Shown one piece after another: positions 1 through 6,075 of a stretch of 10,416 bases of DNA (the stretch's first letter is position 1; each line of letters opens with the position of its first letter). The DNA comes from Coprinopsis marcescibilis (taxonomy: Eukaryota; Basidiomycota; Agaricomycetes; Agaricales; Psathyrellaceae). The position numbers were made by a program, and so were the translations under genes. The DNA lies in contig ML210464.1 in the NCBI GenBank assembly GCA_004369085.1, forward strand, positions 14,223-24,638, read 5' to 3'. The notes under the pieces are model-generated. The model did not search any database. It was not told the origin of the DNA and saw only the letters and a list, made by a program, of their open reading frames with translations.

Positions 1-28
1 TGCGAATGTTTTAGCCATGAGACGTCAT

Positions 29-875
29 GAACGAGTTTCTCTACTCACATTCCGGATGATTTCGAGCTAATCATAGAAACGACTTCAGCCTTCAACGTCG
101 CATCGTTAATGAGTAGCTTGCGAAGTGCCGGTATACGATGTATCTTCTGGTCGATGAGCAGAGCAATATCGGGATCGGAGGCAATGATAGTGAAGAAACG
201 AGCATTGGGTACAAGGTCCTTGAGGGTGTCCAGCGGGCGAGAGGTGATGAAGAAGTGGACGGGGAGGGAGGACAGTATCTCGATGAGATCAACCTGGATA
301 TCCGATGCGGCTTCGTCAAGACCGTCCAGGATGTACAAGGTTTGTTTGAACAGGCCAGAAGTTGCGATCTGGCGTAACAGATCCACGACCTCAGCCTCAG
401 ACGGTCGCGTGTTCTCTCGTTTATGGCGCTCGTACATCGGCTTCACGTATGGCAAGACTTGGGGATGGCGCTCCAGGAGTTGGCGGAGGATGGCCAAGAG
501 GATATCGATGACCATCAGTCGCTCCGTGTAGCGACAGAAAGCAAAGAGGAGGCAGACATCTTTGGACTCGGATTCTTCAACGAGCTTCTGTAGGTGTTCA
601 ATCACGATGCAACTGCAAATATCGATAAGAGGCTGTGTAGGCAGAAAAGAAAATTCGACCTACGCAAGGACCGTCTTCCCAGCTCCAGCTGCAAGTTTGT
701 GTTAGTAAGGGCTTGACAGCATTTTCAGACCGAATACTTACGCATCCCTGTTCCCCATACTATCCCCCCCAATAGATCCATCAACCACTCCTTGAACCAA
801 TCGCTATCGATCACCTCGCGTCCCGTTTCCGGTGTCCTCTTCGCTACGTTCTCGTCGAAGATGCTGCGAAAGTTT
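29..875. repeat. Direct duplicate block, copy 1 (NACHT half of NLR-A)
   Basis: Matches 7500-8346 in the same orientation at an offset of 7471, then 7470 after a 1-nt intron length change. Similarity runs through introns as well as exons, then falls away sharply upstream of the exon-3 sequence encoding NFR(S/N)IF. The match continues to near the left edge of the window, so the true duplication is longer. Confidence 0.9.
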
Positions 876-1245
876 AGTAGACCCAAGGATTCCAAAACAG
901 TTGCCAGCAGCGCTGTTTGTGTCCCTCAGCATGCTATACATGAGGTAGAGAAGGGTTGGGTACCATTGTCCGCATCCGTGATCGCTGCACTTCCCGGGGC
1001 GCTGTGATATGTATTGTTCACCACATCCCCTCCGGCAACCGTGACATGAAAGTTGCTGATATGGACCCCTTGGGCTCCTTTCAACACCTCCAGGGCAGCC
1101 AAATTGCTTCCCTCTCCCCCGCTGGAGAGCTTTGCACGTTTTCCACCCTTGTAGCCAACCCGAGCCTGTGTCATTGATTTTTATATAAGATTTGCCCAAT
1201 GTCAACAATGAAAGGACGAACCGGTTTGGAGAACTTATTCCCCAT
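49..1245 (-). CDS. NLR-A: NACHT-domain STAND NTPase, 5' part (runs off the left edge)
   Basis: Likely a signal-transducing STAND/NLR NTPase of the fungal NACHT family. Reconstructed exons, in transcript order, are 1222-1245, 964-1165, 742-912, 664-688 and 49-612. The introns are 56, 51, 53 and 51 nt, and a further donor (GTGAGT) begins at 48. The phases chain correctly (0,1,1,2,2). The start ATG at 1245 is the first after an in-frame TGA and matches the 8-codon first exon of NLR-B. Residues 1-20 are Met-Gly followed by many Lys/Arg; 36-57 hold a Gly-rich GAQGV...VAGGD motif. The P-loop GMPGAGKT ends near residue 138, Walker B (LYILDGLDEA) lies near 233-242, and a sensor TSRP follows. The sensor repeats are outside the window. 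Family and domain are firm. The first intron is the weakest point, because its donor GTTCGT is atypical. Confidence 0.85.
664..688 (-). other. 25-nt micro-exon encoding the NLR-A P-loop
   Basis: Counterpart of 8134-8158, between introns 689-741 (53 nt) and 613-663 (51 nt). It encodes P-GAGKT-VL plus part of an Ala codon. Conservation of both flanking introns in the paralog supports the model. Confidence 0.85.
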
Positions 1246-1936
1246 GTTCTTGAAAGTTCCCAATCCAAAGAGCCTGGAGAGAAGGGGGGAGAGATCGATG
1301 AGGTTAACGACAAGCTGTCACCAGGCCGTAGAATATGGATAAGTAGCATCTCATGTATGATGTGATCAATACGGAATAGATCGCTCTGCTCTGTTTACAG
1401 CTTTCGAAAATAAGGGCCGAATGGTGCCAAAAACCAAGTTGACGAGTATGGCGGTACACATGACGATCATTTGGTAGCTTTCGCCGGAACTCTGAACTTT
1501 GAAGCCTGGGTATTTTCTCTGTGGAACCTGGGTCAAATTGTTGATAAGTCATCAAGGCAGGTGGGTGACAAATGGCGAGTGTTCATGTTAGACCAGTGGG
1601 AAACAACGACTTGGAGCATGAACCCACTAGCCGCCAAACACAAAAACCACATCTTGGTCAAGCTCATAGAATGCTGACCTTGGACAAGACATACTATTTT
1701 CGAAAGGTGTCCACTGCCGCAGTGCCATCCCGGATCTGTCCAAAAAACTTGCCCAATTGAAAACAACGGGCCATTACCGGGAAAGATCATGTACACAACT
1801 TTCTGGAGCATAAGATAGCGCGACAGGGAGTAAGAAACAGTGAGAAGCGTGCCATAAGAGGCTGTAACAGGCTGCAATGTACTAGTCGTAACTTTAAACG
1901 AGACTCGGACAACCGTGACACACTAGGACGCGAATC
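1246..1936. promoter_or_regulatory. Intergenic region between divergent NLR-A and INO1
   Basis: No gene is supported in these 690 bases; the open frames here are short, differ between strands and show no recognisable motif. A pyrimidine-rich tract on the minus strand (about 1275-1300) lies 30-55 nt upstream of the NLR-A start, as is common at fungal transcription starts. A pyrimidine-rich stretch ending in TTTCCAG at 1940-1960 looks like a splice acceptor for a 5' INO1 intron, so part of the right side may be INO1 leader. I looked for the yeast inositol-response element (TTCACATG type) and found no convincing match. Confidence 0.4.
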
Positions 1937-3818
1937 ATGCTTTGGTCTTGTTATTTCCAGAAGACACCGGGACGAGTCAGCTCGCTGATCGTTATCCCAA
2001 GCGCTTCGTTGGACTCCCAGCTCGAGTCTGTCGTGCCCGTGCACCCCACCGCTGCCCATCGTGAACACACGCCATCGCTGTTCAGTCCGAGAACACTTCG
2101 TTCACTGACGAGCATATCACCGCCAAATTCGTCGACCGTGGCGCCACAGAGGTTGTCGATAATGGCAAGTACATCGTTACCCCCACCATCGAAGAATACG
2201 AGTTCCAGACCGAACGCAAGGTCTCTAAGACTGGGTGAGCATTTTCCCCCACATATTCTCTTGGCGGCACGTTTTCTTATGAATTTCCTCTAGTCTCATG
2301 ATGATCGGTATTGGTGGTAACAACGGTTCGACTTTGTCTGCCACCATTCGTGCCAACCGCCACCAGATCACCTGGAACACCAAGAACGGTCTCGAGACCC
2401 CCAACTACATCGGTTCCCTCCTTTATGCCTCTACCTTCCGCCTCGGTGTCGATTCCACCACTAGCAAGGATATCCATGTCCCCGTCTCTGAGTTTCTGCC
2501 CATGGTCCACCCCAATGTCTTCGTCTTGGGTGGCTGGGACATCTCTGCCGTCCCGATGGAGAAGGCTATGACCCGCTCCAAGGTCCTCGACTATGACCTC
2601 CAGCGCCAGGTCGCTCCATACATGGCCCTGCTCGGAAAGCCCCCCCTGCAATCTACTACCCCGATTTTATCGCTGCAAACCAGGAAGCTCGCGCTGACAA
2701 CGTCATCCCCGGCCAGGACAAGCAAGCCCACCTCGAGCACATCCGTGCCGACATCCGCAAGTTCAAGCAGGACAACGAGCTCGAGCGCCTCATCGTCTTC
2801 TGGACCGCCAACACTGAGCGATTCGCCGACATCATCCCTGGCGTCAACGATACGGCCGACAACCTCTTGAAAGCCATCAAGACTTCCCACGAAGAGGTGT
2901 CCCCCTCCACCATCTTCGCCGTCGCCGCCATCCTCGAGGGCGAGCCCTTCGTGAACGGTGCGCCCCAGAACACCTTTGTCCCTGGTGCCATCGAGCTCGC
3001 TGAGCACGAAAAGTCCTTCATCGGTGGTGATGACCTCAAGTCTGGCCAGACCAAGCTCAAGTCGGTCCTCGCCGAGTTCCTCGTCAACACCGGTATCAAG
3101 CCCCTCTCCATCGCCTCCTACAACCATCTCGGCAACAACAACGGCCACAACCTGTCCGCCGAGCGCCAGTTCAGGAGCAAGGAGGTCAGCAAGAGCAGCG
3201 TCGTCGACGACATGGTCGCCGCTAACCGACTCCTCTTCAAGCCTCCTGAGCTCAACGACAAGGGTACCCTCAAGGATAAAGGCGAGCACCCTGACGACGA
3301 CGTCGTCGTCATCAAGTACGTGCCCGCCGTTGGCGATTCCAAGCGCGCCATCAACGAGTACTTGCCCGAGACCTTCTGCAGTGGTCGCTCAGTCGCCAAC
3401 ATCTTCAACGAATGCAAGGTACGCTTTTTGTCTCGCTCCTGTTCAATTGACCATATTCGGCTGATCACGTTCGATTTATAGGATTCGCTTCTTGCCACTC
3501 CCCTCATCCTCGACCTTTCGATCTTGGCTGAGCTCCTTACCCGTGTCAAGTACCGCAAGGTCGGCGAGCCCGAGTTCAAGCCCTTGCACTCGGTCCTGTC
3601 TTTGCTCTCGTACATGCTCAAGGCTCCTCTCGTCAAGCCTGGTACGTCTATCCCTTTGTTCCTTCCTTTTTGGGATGCAGGCTGATGGCTCGTTCGTTGT
3701 AGGCACCGAGGTCATCAACAGTCTCAACAGGCAGCGTAACGCTCTCGAGGCTTTCTTGAAGGCTTGCCTCGGTCTTGAGGGCAGCAGCGACTTGTTGCTC
3801 GAGACTCGTCTCTGGTAA
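1937..3818 (+). CDS. INO1: Inositol-3-phosphate synthase (myo-inositol-1-phosphate synthase), with two frame breaks
   Basis: This cytosolic NAD-dependent enzyme converts glucose 6-phosphate to inositol 3-phosphate, the committed step of inositol synthesis. Visible family motifs in order are [17 protein letters not shown] (NAD binding, about 2310-2333), [86 protein letters not shown] and the C-terminal LNRQRNALE...LLLETRLW. Introns are 2235-2293, 3419-3481 and 3642-3702, all GT...AG with matching phases. Stop TAA is at 3816-3818. The frame is broken twice by one missing base, near 2072 and within the C run 2640-2646. With both restored and a start at 1937, the length is about 566 aa; fungal homologs are nearer 530-560, so the true start may lie downstream or in another exon. 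Identity is very sure; the 5' end is not. Confidence 0.93.
2235..2293 (+). other. INO1: INO1 intron, 59 nt
   Basis: GTGAGC donor and CTCTAG acceptor. Removal joins ...SKTG to [11 protein letters not shown] in frame (phase 2), exactly at the conserved Thr-Gly-Leu-Met junction of the NAD-binding fold. Confidence 0.93.
3419..3481 (+). other. INO1: INO1 intron, 63 nt
   Basis: GTACGC donor, TTATAG acceptor, phase 0. Splicing joins IFNECK to [10 protein letters not shown], a conserved junction in the family. Confidence 0.93.
3642..3702 (+). other. INO1: INO1 intron, 61 nt
   Basis: GTACGT donor, TTGTAG acceptor, phase 1. Splicing gives [18 protein letters not shown], the expected C-terminal region. 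A nearer AG at 3679-3680 would break the frame. Confidence 0.92.
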
Positions 3819-4314
3819 ACGGCCAGCTGGTGATGTAGTTGCCGCCAACCTTGTTGTCAACTTTGCCAATGCGTTCGTGTTTGTGGGATCGAGTTCTTGT
3901 GGGAAGGGGCATTGGGTTCTGAACCCCCCTAACCTTGTTAGAGTCTACTTCTCTCTCTCGTTTCGGTTGGTAAATCTGGAGAGAATACTGTCTGTACTGC
4001 TGTTGCGCATATCGATTGCTAGTTGTCTCTCTTTGCTGTCGTTGCTACTTATACCATTCGAATGGCATGCCTGTTGTGCTAGAACGTGCAGCGTAAGGTC
4101 GTACCAGCCATACATGCAGTGCACGTGTCTTTTTGGGAGAGATCGGTTCGTCGCGACTACCCGGTGTCCAGCTTTTTCTCCCTTTATCGATTATCAGGTA
4201 CCTATTTTCGCTGTTTATCATGCTTCCCATTCAAAAGGCATTGCTTGCCGTGCTAAACCAGAAATTGTAAGGTAGGGGTGCTAATATACAGAATTCACAT
4301 ATGACTCGGGAGAC
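3819..4314. other. Tail-to-tail intergenic region (3' flanks of INO1 and NLR-B)
   Basis: About 500 bases between the INO1 stop and the outermost stop of the NLR-B reading frame. They are rich in T and CT tracts and should hold both 3' UTRs and polyadenylation signals. I see no AATAAA at the expected distance and no convincing coding frame. Confidence 0.5.
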
Positions 4315-4932
4315 TTAACCACCTGCTTTCCGCAAAAGGTCTGCACTATTTTCGTATCCATTCTCTACCGCAACCATGAGGGCCCTCCTGCCTTTGACAT
4401 CCTGGACCGAAACGTCGATCCCCTCGATTTCCAGGAGCGCGTAGACGATATCCCGACCGAAGTAGTTTTCCGCAGCATAGAAGAGTGCTGTGCGCCCTTC
4501 GGTATCCATCGCATTAATGCTGGCACCCAATCCAAGCCCGAGTAGCCGATTGACGGTGGCCAATCTACCGAATCTCGATGCATACATCAAGAGTGTCGTC
4601 CCCCACTCATCAACGCAATGGACATCGACTCCTTCCACCTCGAGGAGAGCTTTCACTGCATGGTATGGCCCGGATTTGGCGGCATGTGCTAGAGCTGTGC
4701 GACCGTGTATATCCCGAGCATTCACGTCGAATTGCGCTAGCTGGAGCACTGAGCGGACAATTCTTGCATTGCCGGAGTCTGCGGCCAACATCAAAAATGT
4801 CAAGCCCTCAGAGGTCGTATAATCGGCAGATATAGAGTCCACATTGAGTAGGATTTCGGATATCCTGGATCCCCGATGGCTTGAGACCGCATACGCCATG
4901 GCCGTGAGCCCCTTGTCGTCCCTGGAGTCGAT
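4315..4932 (-). pseudogene. In-frame ankyrin extension of NLR-B beyond a TAG stop
   Basis: After TAG at 4933-4935 the same reading frame stays open for 205 codons and ends at TAA (4315-4317). It encodes about six more ankyrin repeats, with consensus pieces such as GRTALAHAAKSG, NARDIHGRTAL and LLEIEGIDV. The segment aligns colinearly with the superunit just before it (period about 205 codons), and the TAG occupies the place of an Asp codon. There is no start context or promoter that would make it a separate gene. It is best read as the former, or conditionally translated, C-terminus of NLR-B. A sequencing error at the stop cannot be excluded. Confidence 0.75.
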
Positions 4933-6075
4933 CTAGATCTCTTCAAGCTCAAGAAGCACATCTACAATCCCAGTGAATCCTCCCTCCGCCGCTTTTATCA
5001 GAGGCGTTCGACCCGTGCTATCCACACAGTTGTAGTCAATCCCTTCAACCCCTAGCAGCACCATCACTACATCGCTTGAGCCACATAACACTGCGTGTGC
5101 CAGAGCTGTCTGTCTGTTCTTGTCTTTGGCGTTGATGTTGACCCCCAATCCAAGCCCGAGGAACCGACTGACCATCTCCACCTTCCCACTTCCCGCCGCA
5201 CTCATCAAGAGTGTCGTCCCTTGCTCGTCAACACAGTGTATATCGACGCCTTCGATCTCGAGGAGAGCTTCCACTGCGTCATATGACCCGGATTTTACAG
5301 CATAACCTAAAGCTGTGCGACCGTATATATCCCGAGCGTTGACGTCGAACTGCGCTAGCTGAAGCACTGACTGGATTCTTGCTGCATCACCGGACTGGGC
5401 GGCCAGCGACAGGTAGGTCAAGCCTTCAGAGGTTGTATAATCGGCAGATATCGCGTCTGCCGTTAGCAGGGCGTCAAAGGTATCGGCCCGACTATGTGAG
5501 ATCGCATGCGCCAAGGCTGTCCTTCCTTGCTTGTCCGTGGAGTTGATATCGGTCCCTTCGAGCTCAAGCAGCAGCTCTACAACGCCAACATATCCACTCT
5601 TTGCCGCCGTCATCAGGGGCGTTTGACCATTGGCATCCACACAGTTGTAGTCAATCCCTTCGACTGCTACCAGCATCTTCAAAACCTCCCTTGAGCCCCG
5701 TGACGCTGCGACTGCGTGCATTAGAGCCGTCCGTCCGTCCGCATCTTTGGCATTGATGTCCGATGTGTTGGCAAGTCTGGATATTGTCTCAATGAGACTA
5801 GGGGAATCCTGATGACACAGCGCAAGCATCAAGATTGTAGTCCCAGAGTTGTCCATTGAATTGACGTTGATGCCGGGAATTTGCAATAGGGCCTCGGCTG
5901 CGCCTGTGGAACGATAGGGATTCCGAAGGGAGTGTGCAAGAGCTGTACGACCATCATCATCTTTGCCGTTGATGTCGAATCTCCCATGGTTGAGAACGCT
6001 CATGACGGCCTCTGATTTACCGGAGCTCGCTGCGCGCATCAACGAGTTGAAAGGACCCTCCTCGTCTAAGATAGC
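4315..6075 (-). repeat. Three tandem ankyrin superunits of about 205 codons
   Basis: Three successive blocks of roughly six ankyrin repeats: about 5452-6075, 4834-5451 and 4315-4833 (last one shorter). Anchors repeat at 615-621 nt spacing: IDYNCVD (near 5641 and 5026), INAKD (near 5746 and 5125) and ISADYTTSEGLT (near 5442 and 4824). The two downstream blocks are the most alike; the first is more diverged. Confidence 0.85.

Noticed and set aside
109..531. Plus-strand frame over the NLR-A NACHT exon, repeated over NLR-B (7580-7807)
   Set aside because: Its presence in both copies follows from the duplication; it is antisense to NACHT coding sequence and has no motif.
804..1349. 181-codon minus frame spanning NLR-A exons 1-3
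   Set aside because: It reads through two introns in a frame that lacks the conserved motifs; the spliced model matching NLR-B is far better.
1533..1877. 114-codon minus frame in the INO1/NLR-A intergenic region
   Set aside because: No recognisable family and competing frames on the other strand; its right end comes close to the INO1 5' region. A gene is not supported.
2591..3289. Long open frame (232 codons) antisense to INO1, acidic and Val/Gly-rich
   Set aside because: It is the mirror of strongly biased INO1 codons (many NNC/NNG third positions); the sense strand has unmistakable family motifs.
4945..4981. Short intron (GTAGAT...TAG, 33 nt) that would remove the in-frame TAG of NLR-B
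   Set aside because: Too short for these genes' introns (50-68 nt) and it would delete conserved ankyrin residues present in the sister superunit.
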